Assembly (NCBI GenBank): GCA_000467715.1
Contig: AJFK01000595.1
Span: 46,375-110,374, forward strand
Source: Hysterium pulicare CBS 123377
Lineage: Eukaryota; Ascomycota; Dothideomycetes; Hysteriales; Hysteriaceae
Direction: 5' to 3'
Length of the DNA stretch: 64,000 nt
The notes below the pieces were generated by a model that searched no databases, was not told the DNA's origin, and saw only the letters and a program-made list of their open reading frames with translations. Below, piece after piece: positions 11,288 through 22,466 of the stretch. How positions within the stretch are numbered: position 1 is the stretch's first letter; every line of letters begins with the position of its first letter. A program made the translations under genes and the position numbers.

Positions 11288-14127
11288 TTAACCTTGCAAC
11301 CCCCAAGCCTTAGGTCCGAACGTCTCCCCTTTAGCAACTGTTTTCCGCATGGCGGTATTCGATGCATCCTATATTAACTAAGTATTTTGGAAGCCTATAG
11401 TGATGTGAAACAGATGCCTACCATAGTCTCAAAAACGGCCACATTGCCCCACCAATTCGGAATAGAAACATTCGGAAGGGTGATAGCGAAGAAGATTATG
11501 ACGGTTGCGATGATAAGACCGGAGTCCAGTGCGGCGCTGTAGAAATGAAAAAGTCAGATGAGTGGTTTTGTCGCTGTTGTCGGAAAGAACGAAAGAAGGA
11601 AAGCATCCTTACGCAGTTACATAGTTATAAACATGCCACCACCCATGCCATCGGCGCTTGATCCAGTAATTAAACATCAGTCCTACTATAGCCCACGAGG
11701 AAAAACTCAACGGAGTAGCTCTAAGCAGAAAAAAGAAGTTAGAAATGGTACTGGTAGAGGGAATCGAGCATGGCTCTTACGGAGGCAGCCAGGCCATAGC
11801 TCCGATCATAACTGGCGCGTTCAGGAAACGGAGAGGAGTTCGAGGAAACCTTCGTACGAGCACCCAGAAGATTATGGGTAGAGTTACGCCGACGAGCCAG
11901 TAGTAGTGGATGGATGAATATATCGAGCCAGGACCGAACATGCGTCTGGGCCCGATGACGCCTGCGTCCAGGCTTTCAGTCAACTAGAATAAGAGATGGG
12001 GCTTTTGAAGAACTACTCACCCCATGTGATGGAAGAGGAGAAGAAAGCGCGACCGTTTGGACAGGAGAAGTGCCCGGATTGAGTCCTGTTGTCCCGGGTT
12101 ATTAGCTCAGCGGATGGTTGAAGTTGATTAATGGTTGAGTGATGAGCGCTTACGAAGAGCAGATGTTTGATATGTTACCGAGCGACCAGTTTAGAACTGC
12201 TATTTGCACGACAGAAGCCCAGATTGCAGCGACAACCTGGCAGCAAAAGACAGTCTTTGGGGGAACTTTCATGTAATGAGCGAGCTATCCACCGATAAAA
12301 TTAGTAGAGGTACGGTAGCGCTGAAGTAAGCCTACAACGAAGCTACACACGTACCTTGAGATCACCTGAATAAAGTTGCGCTTGCCCTAAGACGATGGTG
12401 CTAAAGACCTTAAACACCATCACTCCAATAGGCCGACCAGGTATCATGTATCCGGCCAAGAAAGGGGACAGAACGTTAAGAGACAGCAAAATGTTTGCAA
12501 CTGCATATATCATGCATGTAGGGACAATGAAAATGAGCGCAATGATAAGAGAAACGAAGTACGCCCACCACGGTAGTTGTGAAGGATAGCCCATAGCAGT
12601 AGCAAAGCCCAAAGCGACGGATATCACAAGTAAAACCCCGTACCACCAATCTGGCGCCTCGGGATACTTCTTCATTAGTTTGAGATGGATATCAGGCTCC
12701 TGTTTCCTAGCTGCGTTGAACCTGTACAGAAGTTCTTTGCGATGAAAAAGAATCGTATGGACGATGGCAGCAGTCAATGCCGCAAAACTTAGACCGTAAT
12801 TTATAGCAAAAGTCGGGGCGAGAAACATCGGAGAGTAGCTCTTGTATTTTTGTAAGTCGAATTCGAAGTTCGCTCCTAGGATCTTGGATACGTTGTACGT
12901 GTGCTGCGTATTATCGAATGTCGTTGCGGTGTTCATAGGCAGGTAATCTCCATAGAATGCTCCTGAGAATGAAATGCCTATAGCGGTTATGATGACGAAC
13001 ATCCCAAGTCCAATAAGTGTGTTTACGTGGGCATGTGCAGGAGCAAGCAAAGGATTTTGCAAGTACGCCGCTACGTATGTCCAATCGAAGGTCAGCGGTA
13101 TCAGAGAAAGGCCGGTATATCCCCCAAAGAGTTGATTCAGAACCACATTGTTTGGTTTGATCCAGGTTATAAAAGCGAAGACCGAGAGCCCTTGGAATAT
13201 CACTCCGGGAAACCAGTAGTATGCGAATGACCCTATCATGACATAGCAGAAGTATCGATAACGTGAAATCCGCCAGCCATAGGTAGCAGACGGGTCCGAT
13301 TTACTTTTATCATGAAGAGCATATAAAAGCGCGGTGTTCGAGAACTGTCCAGGCCATATCATGGCTGAAGGCCAAATCAGGAAACGGCGGAAAAGTCCAG
13401 CCATAGCAATTCCAATGATCTGACTGCTGATGGTGAATAGCATCTGAAAACCCCAGCCCATTTGGAGGTTATAGAATGGCTTCCCGTTCAGGGCGAGGAT
13501 CGCGTCCGTAGAATAGGCATAGTTGACAGAAATGCCAGCCATTATAGTGATGACGGTGTGTTCCTTAATAGTGAATGGACCAGTGTTGAATGTCCAATCT
13601 ATTCCAAACGTCTTAAACTTCTTCATGGGGACCGCTCTCGCCCAGAGACAGCCGATTGGATAGACAATTAAAAGAACCACGACGGCCGGAAAGTTGATAG
13701 CTGGCTGCCTCAGACTCAAGAACATATTCAGTCCGGACGCCACGGTGACAAAGAGCATGCCTAAGAGCCATGCTCGAACGGTATTTGCGACTTCGCCGCC
13801 ATCGATGTTACGAACAGCGGCGCGCACCTCCTCATACGGAGAGTTCTCAGTAAAGTCTGCTTGGACCTTTCGAACAGCTTCGAGGTCTCCCTCGTGTGTT
13901 GCAGCATGGAGCTCATCGATCTTGTCCTGAGGTAGATTGGGGTCCCACTCATGAGCAGCCTCGGTAGCTTGCAGCTCTTTCGGTTCGACGGTCTGTTCTT
14001 GGGTCTCTTTTTCAGATGCTAAAGCATTAACTTTAGAAGCCGGCCCGGTCCCTAATCCGCTATCATTGCCAGTTGCTGTTGCGATGCCACTCTCTGGCTT
14101 CGATCGTGAGAATAATCTCCATGCCAT
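11288..14127 (-). CDS. OPT-family oligopeptide transporter
   Basis: Seven exons: 12355-14127, 12154-12284, 12021-12085, 11781-11961, 11613-11720, 11422-11536 and 11288-11368. All phases close to 817 aa, the usual length for fungal OPT proteins. The cytosolic N-terminus ends in the family motif SPYEEVRAAV (about residues 96-105). About a dozen or more hydrophobic segments follow, with PGQFSNTALLYALHD, CPNGRAFFSSSITWG, GPRRMFGPGSIYSS and a FNYWIKRRWHGWWHVYNYVTA block near the end. The C-terminal tail GETFGPKAWGLQG is typical of the family. OPT proteins import tetra- or pentapeptides, glutathione or siderophore-like substrates by proton coupling at the plasma membrane; the substrate is not readable here. 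Six short introns cluster in the last 1.1 kb. Confidence 0.92.
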
Positions 14128-14633
14128 GGCGGATGGCGACTTTGAACCTCAATCTCTGGACTCTCAGCAAGTCCACATTTGTGGGACGTTGCACGAGGTC
14201 ACAATGAGTTGGAAATACGAAGTTAAGAGTGGAGTTGAGAGATAAGAAGCGATGTACACATTTAACGTTGGGTGACGGGGATGCTTTGATTAACTCCCTA
14301 ACTGGCTCGGATAACGGCTATCACAGGCACCTGCGGTGCTCTGATAAATAATGCCACCTTCCCTTTCGGTGAACTGATCACCAGGTTCCGAAGCTTGATG
14401 AGGCATGAAGTAGTTGGACAAAGCTATGCCAAACGTGTCTTCTTAGAACAAACTCCCGACCAAGAAAAGCTAATAAACCTTCAGGCCTCACCGTTGGCGA
14501 ACATTCCCCTGGCTGTACAGTGAATGCCCGGGCCCGGCCTCTGTTCAAACCCCGCAAACAAAAACACTCCGTTCTTCCATTTTCATTGCCAATCCTATCC
14601 AAACTTCCTGGTGCCTCGCCCGTTCGGTTGCGT
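14128..14633. other. Intergenic, promoter side of the OPT gene
   Basis: About 500 bp upstream of the transporter. Antisense-type frames at 14378-14802 overlap each other on both strands with no domain. Confidence 0.5.
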
Positions 14634-15134
14634 TCACATGGAAACGTTTGCGGTAATCTTCTCGCCTTCCTTGATATCGCGACTGGCTCGAACATGCATA
14701 GTATCGTTAGGAACATCCCATGAGACGGAAGCGTTTGGGCAATCTGAGGGGTGTATGAATGAGATGATTAAGAAAACCGCAACACGTCGGCCGTCCGCAT
14801 AAGCAGACGAGAGACCTGAGTAGATGCCCACTTGCATGTCTATTGTGTTTCTCAGGTACACAAATTCAAGAGTACTGAGTGGAACGCTTCGATGATCGGG
14901 CAGGTGAAAGGAGAATAACGGGGACTCGGTGAGAATGAGCGCCCCTACTTCGATATCCCTCGTCGCAATAAGAAACCATTCCGTTAACCTGTGGTTATCC
15001 CAACATCCTCTCGGGACTACGTCCCAAGTCCATGGTGGGTCTTCAGCATCGCCATCTTGCAGCTGCTTGTCTGACTGCTCCGGCTGGTTCGAAGTCGAGG
15101 GGTTGGCTGTGGCGGAGGGGGTAGTTGGAGCCAT
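14634..15134 (-). CDS. Short SET-like protein, possibly degenerate
   Basis: A single frame of 166 aa from the ATG at 15134. Residues 55-74 (LIATRDIEVGALILTESPLF) match the start of a SET domain. Residues 127-162 (HPSDCPNASVSW, then MHVRASRDIKEGEKIT) match its second half. The canonical Asn-His before Ser is missing, the spacing between the halves is short, and the protein stops right after GEKIT where the catalytic Tyr segment and post-SET Cys cluster should follow. Either an unrecognised intron hides better matching sequence (a possible acceptor CCCCTCAG lies just before the TGCCCAAAC codons) or this is an inactive remnant. No SAM-dependent activity should be assumed. Confidence 0.55.
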   Translation of the reverse strand: MAPTTPSATANPSTSNQPEQSDKQLQDGDAEDPPWTWDVVPRGCWDNHRLTEWFLIATRDIEVGALILTESPLFSFHLPDHRSVPLSTLEFVYLRNTIDMQVGIYSGLSSAYADGRRVAVFLIISFIHPSDCPNASVSWDVPNDTMHVRASRDIKEGEKITANVSM

Positions 15135-15890
15135 TTTATTGGCGTAGTACAATACAAGCAGGGGTCGGTAACGAGTGAAAGCGTAGATTTGCAAGAACCA
15201 GTAGTAGATGCTAGAGACTTCAATAAGACTGGCGTGATAGAACGATTGGTATTTGGTAAGAAGAAGTTGCTAGTGGATGAATACTGAAGCAAATGACAGG
15301 AAAAGAAACGCGACTGTCCATGTCGCTGGACTTCACCTTCATATTTGGGTTTGGCAGGAGTTACCTATTCTTCTGCACGAATTCTTTCCAAAACATTGCA
15401 GGAAGGTGATGAAGACCTCGAACCGTCAAGGCTTTGACGGAATCGGAAGTATCCATTGGCCGCTCACATGGAAACGCGGCGAGACTTTGTTCAACGAGGT
15501 CTGATTCATGCTGGAATGCTGCTTGCTGCGTATGAAGTCCCGCAGTAAAATGCCTAGGAATCATACAAAGTAATGATGAAGAAGTTCACGGATTCCCGCT
15601 ACGCATCTGCCTGGTCAGCATGGTCTGTGCTTTCCCGTATTCACTAGCTCAGCCTCGTGGATATGCTATACCTGTCTTGTCTACAACTGCGACTTAAGCA
15701 TAACGAGGCGCACTTGTTTTGAGTCTTTTCGTTAACTTAAAGGCAAATTGAACAAGGATAAGGAAATACTCTTTCCAGGCAGGTGTTGCCCCATTTCCAA
15801 TCTGCTCGATTCGTCAACCACTACAATACATATGAAACCTCATATCGCTCGATATGATATACAATCCGTTTATGCCCTTAGACCTCTCAT
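15135..15890. other. Intergenic, no gene seen
   Basis: About 750 bp between the short SET gene and the membrane-protein gene. Only short frames without similarity. Confidence 0.5.
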
Positions 15891-16888
15891 TCATCCTTGG
15901 CTTGCATCTCTGGCTCTGTTCAGCGGCACTAGCTCGACTCCTGACTCGCTGAATTCACGCTCTCTGTGGCGGCGAAGAGCGACGCAGCCCAACCTCATGT
16001 AGCTTATATATTTATAGACCGTCAGCTCATCTCTCAGTAGCCAACGATTGCGGGAACTCACATAACGAAGAAAGCCAGCGAGATAAAGATCCGTTTCTCT
16101 CCGACTTGCATACCACTATCGTGAGGCGGCCATTTCGGATCGATTGGACTTGTAGGACAAAAGATACTGTTAAGTTTGCCCGTCCTTTCGCATGTAGCCC
16201 AAACGCTTACTCCAATGAGCCATATCATGAGTTTTAAGAATGACATTACCAGAACCATGCCATAGAACATACATCCTCGTATGTGGCAGGTCACTTCAAT
16301 GATCGCGAGGATGAGGCTGACGAAGGGGACGAAGCCGCAGTAAAAGACAAGACGCCTATCAAGACAAGTAAGTGCGGTGTTCGAAACATTAGTTTTGAAG
16401 TTTCAGTTACGCTTTGCTTTTGTGATACCATTGTAGCCCGCAATCATAATCTCTCTCGTCAACGAGGTTGTCGCACCAGTCTTTAAACAACAATTTTGGA
16501 GCAATTGCAGCTCGATGTCCCCAAAGAATGGCGAGACTGAGGACGATGATGTTGAGGACGACACTGATGACCGGAAGGATTGGTGCGAGGCGCAAGGCAC
16601 CTGTCCATGGATACCGAGGAGTTCGAGGAACTCTGTGCGCTTCTATTCTAGGTCTTTCTTCAACTGGAGGAAGTGTGATTGATTATAGGTCCAGGGGGTT
16701 GATTTAAATCGCACGTTGAATAGTTGGGGGAAATTGCTTCGGTATGAAGCCAATGACTTGGATAAATGATGAGGAAGGTATTTTGTCTGAGAAAATATGA
16801 TAGACTATGAGTTCAATGAATCCAATGATGAGGCTGAATGAGTACGATCTCTGGAGAACGAAGTATCCACGTCAATGTGTGACTGCAT
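15891..16888 (-). CDS. Four-helix integral membrane protein
   Basis: Exons 16846-16888 (tentative), 16429-16663, 16062-16355 and 15891-16002 give 227 aa. The last three exons join in one frame with good signals: donor GTATCA to acceptor GATAG, and donor GTGAGT to acceptor TAAG. Four hydrophobic segments can be seen: LAPILPVISVVLNIIVLSLA, then VFYCGFVPFVSLILAIIEV, MVLVMSFLKLMIWLIGVSVW and a shorter IFISLAFFVIYM. A Cys-containing loop lies between segments 1 and 2 and another between 3 and 4. The layout recalls MARVEL-like four-pass fungal proteins, but I do not recognise a family motif. The first exon rests only on phase match (donor GTACTC at 16845) across a 182 bp intron and needs transcript support. 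Confidence 0.6.
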
Positions 16889-17041
16889 GTATTACTGTCA
16901 TCGAAAATTGTGCGCACATCAACAGTCACAGCCCAATGACGAATTGACTCCCAACTCCACAAACGAGATCCTAGAAATGCAGAGCATCGTGGCATTCGGT
17001 TCAATCCCTATTTACACATCCGACCCATGAGAACCTACTGT

Positions 17042-17668
17042 CTAGCTCAACTGCGTAGAAAGTGCCGTGACCTGATCTAGCAGGGTCTGACTCTCCCCTG
17101 CAGCATTCGTCGTAACCTTCCCTAACAAATGCTCAACCGTCTGCCCAGCATCCGTAATCTGAATCCCCTGCGCCGTCTTTATCCTCGCCACCTGAAATGC
17201 CAAGAAGAACTTCGGCACCTTGATCGCTAGACTGCCGCCTACACTTCTCACACCAGCCTCCGTAGCCAAATATAAGTTCAACTCATCCTCGAAGGTGTTG
17301 AGATTGGTGCTAGAGAGAGGGGTAGAGGTGGCGAAGTTGTCGAGAGCGAATTGAAGAGGGGTGGATGATGAAGCGGCGAAGTTGATGTTGGAGAAAGAGA
17401 GCGTGCTTGTGCTGACATCGGGGACGTTGCCGATTGTTGTCCGACTCGTATCGCATGTTATGGAGGATGCGATTGCGTCGACTGAAGTTTGGGTCTCCGC
17501 TGGGAGGGTGTCGTTACCCACAATGAAGCAGGCGGGAGATTGGCGAGGGGTGAATAGAGGTACTTGAAGCTGTTAAGTGGGCGCGACCCCAAATTTGCTT
17601 TGCCATGACATACATGAGAACGCGTTCTGGGAGAACAATAAGGCACAGAGAAGAGCGATGGACTGCAT
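17042..17668 (-). CDS. Small secreted protein, SPACFIVG type
   Basis: Exons 17614-17668 and 17042-17562 give 191 aa. The first exon encodes a signal peptide (IALLCALLFSQNAFS). A short pro-like segment ending in PRQ leads into SPACFIVGNDTLPAE. The mature part is Ser/Thr/Ala-rich with conserved-looking SITCDTSRTTIGNVPDVS and FPLQ-like FALDNFAT segments and two Cys. I recognise this arrangement as a recurring small secreted protein family of filamentous ascomycetes without an established function. The 51 bp intron must use the AAG acceptor at 17563-17565, because the nearer CAG directly abuts the likely CTTAAC branch and would give a frame with a stop. A wall or host-surface role is possible but unproven. 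Confidence 0.72.
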
Positions 17669-18369
17669 TTTCGATAGATAGGACAGGAAAATAAAAGATA
17701 CCAGATCTGGAATAGAAAAAAATAAGGCTGATCAACAGCAAACGAACGTAGTTTACAACGAATGGAAAGACGAAAAGAGTGATAGAGAGAGGTTAGAACA
17801 TGAGACAGTTCCTGCCTTATTATATGTATACTTCGTTTCTCAAGGTCAGGCGCCTAAAGCACCCTGCGCTCAGTAGGTGGTGCGGCATGTCATCTTCCTG
17901 CATTTCTCGAAACGACCCTTCTGGACTCAAATGCGGCTAGAAAAGGCTCGTGTTTCCTCCTTGGCAAGTCATCGTGAGACGAGGGATGGTGTTGAGGCTG
18001 TTGTGAAACTCCATGCGTTTTCATTCCTAGCAGTTTCCGCTTTGGGAATGGCCCCGAGAAACACCGCGGCCGCTCTTGACCTCATGCAGGTGTTCTTCGA
18101 TCGATAAACTTCATCGACAGCCTTCCCTACGGCTTCATTCTTCATCAATAATAAACGTATCCGGAGTTAGGACTTAAAGAAAACGAGGATGCTGCAAGTT
18201 GTCGATGTTCGCTGGACCTTACTTGGGATCAACGACACCCGGTGACAGTTGCGGAGAGATGGCTACTCTGATATTAGGTTTGAAAGGCCGATGTTTCTCA
18301 CTTCAACCATTTGCTTCATCCATTCTTTTCTATCTTAAATTGAATTCATTCTCTTCAATACTCTGAACA
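17669..18369. other. Intergenic, no gene seen
   Basis: About 700 bp upstream of the secreted-protein gene and of the PrpF remnant; it probably holds their divergent promoter sequences. No ORF with recognisable content. Confidence 0.5.
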
Positions 18370-18537
18370 ATGGCCAATGCAGTACCTGCAACGTACTATC
18401 GAGGCGGTAGCAGCAAAGCAGTATTCTTCAATGAACATGATATCCCGGCTCAAGGCTCATTGAGAGACTGCTTCTTGAAGCGAGTAATGGGATGTCCGGA
18501 CGTCCTTCAAATCGATGGTATGGGTGGCAAGCAATGA
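18370..18537 (+). pseudogene. Truncated PrpF / DUF453 family fragment
   Basis: A 55-aa frame from the ATG at 18370 reads like the N-terminus of the PrpF family (methylaconitate isomerase-type, diaminopimelate-epimerase fold): PATYYRGGSSKAVFF, then RVMGCPDVLQIDGMGG, where the family normally continues into a Thr/Ser-Ser-Lys segment. Here a stop follows two residues after GMGG, and none of the remaining ~340 residues of the family appears downstream before the next gene at 18784. A possible 41 bp intron (18518-18558, with a GCTAAC branch) does not lead into family-like sequence. I read this as a 5' remnant of a lost gene; a tiny expressed peptide cannot be excluded. Confidence 0.7.
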
Positions 18538-18783
18538 TTATTGGGCTAACAAATAAAGTGTTTTTTTATATATCGGGCGGGGTTCAGATACCACGCAGAT
18601 ACCGAGAGGTATCCTATGTCGTATAGCATATGAAAACCGCGGGTAATCCAATCTCCTAGTCTGCAAAGAAAATGGCTTATTAGACTTCAATGCTTTTGCA
18701 ATTTGCAAATAGAAAAAGTCCATAAATCTCAGCATTTCGCGCTCGCACCAGTTTCTCTACCTATATCATAGTCAGATCTTAAG

Positions 18784-19590
18784 ATGCTTCATTCCATTTT
18801 TACCGTGGGTATAATCATTTTCAGCACCCTCATCCCATCAGCTATAACAGCGTGCACTCGAGATGCACTCTCAGCAGCAGCAGAAAGCTATATTGAATCG
18901 CAGAGCTCAGGACAACTAAACGCAATCTTCAATAACGTAGACTACCAAGAAAACAACAAAACCACAGAAATCAAAACCGGTATTCTCAACCAGGCGTTAA
19001 AGATCGATCATAATCGAACCATCGTTGACACCACATACTGCGCAACCTACACGGAACTAGTCATAACAGACTCAAAGAGGCCAGCCGTAATCGGCACCCA
19101 GATCCGTCACACAGCTGGTTCCGATGGCAGCATGAACGTCACACTCGTAGATTCTATCGTCTCCGGCAAGGGTGACTGGCAGTTCAACGCAACCAAGAGC
19201 CTAGGCTACGTCCTGCAGGAGAACTGGGGACCTATACCAGCGGAGAAGCGCGACAGCCGAGCAACACTGCAAGCCGCAGCAGATGCATACCTCGATCTCT
19301 GGGGCAACTCAAACGCCTCAGTTCCATGGGGGACGCCGTGTGAGCGTATGGAGGGCAGTGCGTATACTGGTAAAGGCCAACCGTCTGACTCGTGCAATGT
19401 TGGGATCCCGGGCGGCACGCAACCACCTAATACGAATCGACGCTATGTCGTGGATGAGACGGTTGGATGTGTTAGTGTGCTTTGTGTATTTGGGACTATG
19501 AGGAATGCGCCTGATAGCCATGAGTTCAGGCTTGAAGGAGGGAAGCTGAGATATGTTCATACTATGACTATCATGAGTGCAGTCAAGTAA
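18784..19590 (+). CDS. Secreted DUF8021-type protein
   Basis: An intronless frame of 268 aa from the ATG at 18784. Residues 1-23 form a signal peptide ending near SAITACTRD. The mature protein has an NTF2-like-looking pattern (DALSAAAESYIESQSSG, then an acidic segment), several N-glycosylation sites, and the closing block RRYVVDETVGCVSVLCVFG followed by DSHEFRLEGGKLRYVHTMT. This last block is the hallmark I know from the fungal DUF8021 family of secreted proteins. Function is unknown. Six Cys residues in the mature part suggest disulphides. Confidence 0.82.
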   Translation: MLHSIFTVGIIIFSTLIPSAITACTRDALSAAAESYIESQSSGQLNAIFNNVDYQENNKTTEIKTGILNQALKIDHNRTIVDTTYCATYTELVITDSKRPAVIGTQIRHTAGSDGSMNVTLVDSIVSGKGDWQFNATKSLGYVLQENWGPIPAEKRDSRATLQAAADAYLDLWGNSNASVPWGTPCERMEGSAYTGKGQPSDSCNVGIPGGTQPPNTNRRYVVDETVGCVSVLCVFGTMRNAPDSHEFRLEGGKLRYVHTMTIMSAVK

Positions 19591-20078
19591 TGAGAAAGTA
19601 ATGAATCGTTGAGAGTGGGCGAGCAAAGCAAGAGCAGAGAGACAAAGGGCGGAAAAAGTAGGTGATATTGTGTAGTGAAGTTGTAGCAGTGGAATGAGAT
19701 TGCTTGTTACCAAATCTGCCGGTTTAACAGTATTGAATTAGCATCCTAGTGTAATAGCGCTGTTAGCTGAAATACTTAAACTTACACCGCCTGCTAATGC
19801 GGAATACGGTACGGAATCCAGAAACATATCCAGCTTAGACATCTCCGTACCCGTGAGGTTGAGACTCAGCATCGGTCTGGGTGAGATAATTCCAGCGGTC
19901 AGCAATCTCTTTAGTTGACGTTCTTTTGTTGCCAATTAAAGTTGTTAATAAAGACCAGTTGAATTCGGTATCTTTTCATTACGCTATTTTTGGGATAGCT
20001 ATCATCTTTGTCTTTCTTTCTATTCCATGTCTTGCACCTTTCAGCGCCAGATATCCTTCCCACTCATCATATATCCGC
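19591..20078. other. Convergent intergenic region
   Basis: About 490 bp between the 3' ends of the DUF8021-type gene and the epsilon-COP gene. No supported gene. Confidence 0.55.
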
Positions 20079-21153
20079 CTACACTTCGAATTTCGGCGCA
20101 TATTTCGCCTTCGCCTTCTCGAACTCCTCTCTCTTACTCTCCGCCTCAACAAGGAAACTATGCTTGGGGTCGACCTTCGCCAATTTTGACTTTAATTCAC
20201 TAGTGTCGTTTCCTTGGATTGTGTTTAGCACTATCATGTTCGCCAAGGTGTCAGGGGAGTCTGTATCTAGGGCGATCGCTTGTTCGAATGCAGCTTGCGA
20301 TTCGGGGTATCGTTGTAAGTGTAGTTCGGACACGGCTTGAGAGATGAGGGAGTGTGGTGCTTGGGTCGCGGGGGCTTGGGCGAGCTCTTCGAAGACGTAG
20401 TATGAGGATTGGTATTTCTCGCCACCCTGGGGACATAAGTTAGCTATTATCATCCGGTGTAGCAAAAATAGCTTGAACGTACTTCTCTCATCCCTACCCA
20501 GGCTTCTGCTAGATTAACGAGCAAACTATCTTGAGCCCATTTCCTTGCTCTTTGTGCTTCTTTAGCTGCAAGATCTGTGCGGTTTTGTTGGAGGTGTATT
20601 TGGACGATTAGTGCAACACTATATCTATGTGAGCCGGGAAGTTCATTCCTGCACTTGTTCTTTCTAGGTAGAAGCAGAAACTTACGCATCCAGACTGCCC
20701 TGATGCAATCCCAACACTTGAAGCGCTTCCTCATATTCCCCCGCTTTCGCAAGCACCATCCCGCAACAGAGCTGCACCGCCAAATTCTCCTGTCCATGCT
20801 GCTTGACTAATTTTCTCGCTTCTTCGAGGACATTCTTTCCTTGGTCATACTCCGCTAGGGCCTTGACCGCTGCTAGATCCGGGGAGCTCTTCGCCTCGCT
20901 TTGTACCTCTTTAAGGACGCCGGCAGAATCGCCCAGAGCGAGCTGCGCCCGGTACTTGAGCAGCCTTGCGGGGAGTTCGTTTGTGGAGGAGAAGGATGAT
21001 GTGTCGAAGTCTATTACTGTCTGGAATTGGCCGCTGTGGAAGGCGTTGTGGATGTTTATTAGTTCTGTGTGGACAGCGTTAGTGATTTTTGGCGAAGAGT
21101 CGCGGGGAGTGCGGAGATGGGATCGTACCTCCTTCTGCGGAGTAGGGGTCCAT
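20079..21153 (-). CDS. SEC28: Coatomer subunit epsilon
   Basis: Exons 21129-21153, 20686-21064, 20483-20618 and 20079-20426 give 295 aa, the expected length. The N-terminus is MDPYSAEGELINIHNAFHSG, followed by helical TPR-like repeats including LAEAWVGMREGGEKYQSSYY and LANMIVLNTIQG, all characteristic of epsilon-COP. The protein stabilises alpha-COP in the COPI coat that carries cargo from Golgi to ER. Junctions: 5' exon phase 1 (donor GTACGA), then GTAAGT with an acceptor ending ATAG, then GTACGT with acceptor CCCCAG. Identification rests on the whole-length pattern and is secure. Confidence 0.93.
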
Positions 21154-21451
21154 GATTGAGCAGTATATCAGAGACGTTCAAATATAGTGCAGGAGAGCCA
21201 ATTGTGATAACTCAAGGTGCTTGAATATGCTGCTATTCTTTCGTGGAGTTGAAGACACGAAGTATGTTTGATGGAATCTTGGCATGTTTGCATTTGGAGC
21301 TCGGACCGCAATTCTAATTGGTTGAATGGTCAGACAAGTATCGGTCGATGGTTTATTTTACTCGGGCTAAGTCCTTCTGTTGAAGAAGACGCCAATTTAT
21401 CATGAGATGTAAGTAATGTATATAAGTTACAACCCCTCAGAAGATCTATAT

Positions 21452-22466
21452 CTAAAGTCTTCGGACAATATAAGTAAGAGACCGAGCTCCTGGCGGAACA
21501 AAGTCAAACCGGCCACCTCGCTCATAGGCAAGTTCGATTTCTCCCAAGCGCGGCTTCACCTCCCAATTCGTTCCTGTCTTCTCGCCAATCAACTGCCACA
21601 TCTTCTTGAATGACTCTCCATTGTGCCTGTACCTCATCTTTTGATCGTTGCGCCCGGCATGGTTCCCCGCCGTCACATTACCGACTTGACGGCCAACAAT
21701 CAGTCCACCGGGCTTAGGCTTCAAAATCTTGACAAATCGCTTGCCTACTTTGATTTGTTCATCCCAGTCAAAGAGGTGGAAGAAGGAGGCTGCATGGATA
21801 ATGTCAACCTTGCCATCCAACTCCTTCAGCTCGGAGTCGGCGTCGAATACATTGGCAGCGATGAATTTGGTCTTCAGCTTATCCTTATCCAGGAAAAGCT
21901 TGTAGCCGAGTTCCATGAAGTCCAATCTCAAGTCTGATCCATATGTATTCTCTGATGGAGCTCCATCGTAAACCTTTAAAAGTTAGCAAAGTCAGTGGCT
22001 GGGGGAGCACTCTTACCAGTTTACGAATATCCTGTCCAAAACAACAACCGACATCAAGGTAAATGTCCCCCTTCTTGACGCGGTCGAGGATCTCATCGTA
22101 TACAGGAGAGGCGCGGATGCTCAAGTCAAGGAACCTGAAATGGCCAAGACATGGGTATGGAAACTTGCTCAGAATGAGAACTACTATGAAAGCAGGGTGC
22201 ATAGAGAGATATTTACCACATCAAATGCTTGATTTCTCTGAGTTTGAGTTAGCGTGGGGGATGGCGAGAGTTAGCTGGAAGCAACTTGCCATTTCCTGGA
22301 CATGAGGGATCACTTCATCGGAAGGGATCTTGCTGTAGTTCTCGAAGAGATCTCGAGAATTGTCATCAATCTCTTTGAGTTCTTCAACAAACCAAGCCGG
22401 TCTCTCTTTCTTCGCCTGGGGTTGAGGAGTCTCTGCAGTGACTTCGACGGAAGGAGGTTCAGCCAT
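21452..22466 (-). CDS. SAM-dependent methyltransferase
   Basis: Exons 22290-22466, 22217-22237, 22017-22163 and 21452-21973 give 288 aa. Visible are VFPYPCLGHFRFLDL, the SAM motif LDVGCCFGQDIRKLV, DGAPSENTYGSDLR, HAASFFHLFDW and GGLIVGRQVGN. I know this block order from the fungal methyltransferase family that includes tailoring enzymes of meroterpenoid clusters and many stand-alone paralogues. Here there is no PKS, NRPS or terpene gene nearby, so the substrate is unknown. The first intron has a GC donor (ATG|GCAAGT) and is followed by a 21 nt exon encoding RNQAFDV. It shares a 751 bp divergent promoter region with spermidine synthase, which also handles an aminopropyl-SAM derivative; that link is only suggestive. 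Confidence 0.87.

Noticed and set aside
16988-16998. Match to a tRNA B-box (GGTTCAATCCC)
   Set aside because: There is no A-box at the right distance and no acceptor stem around it.
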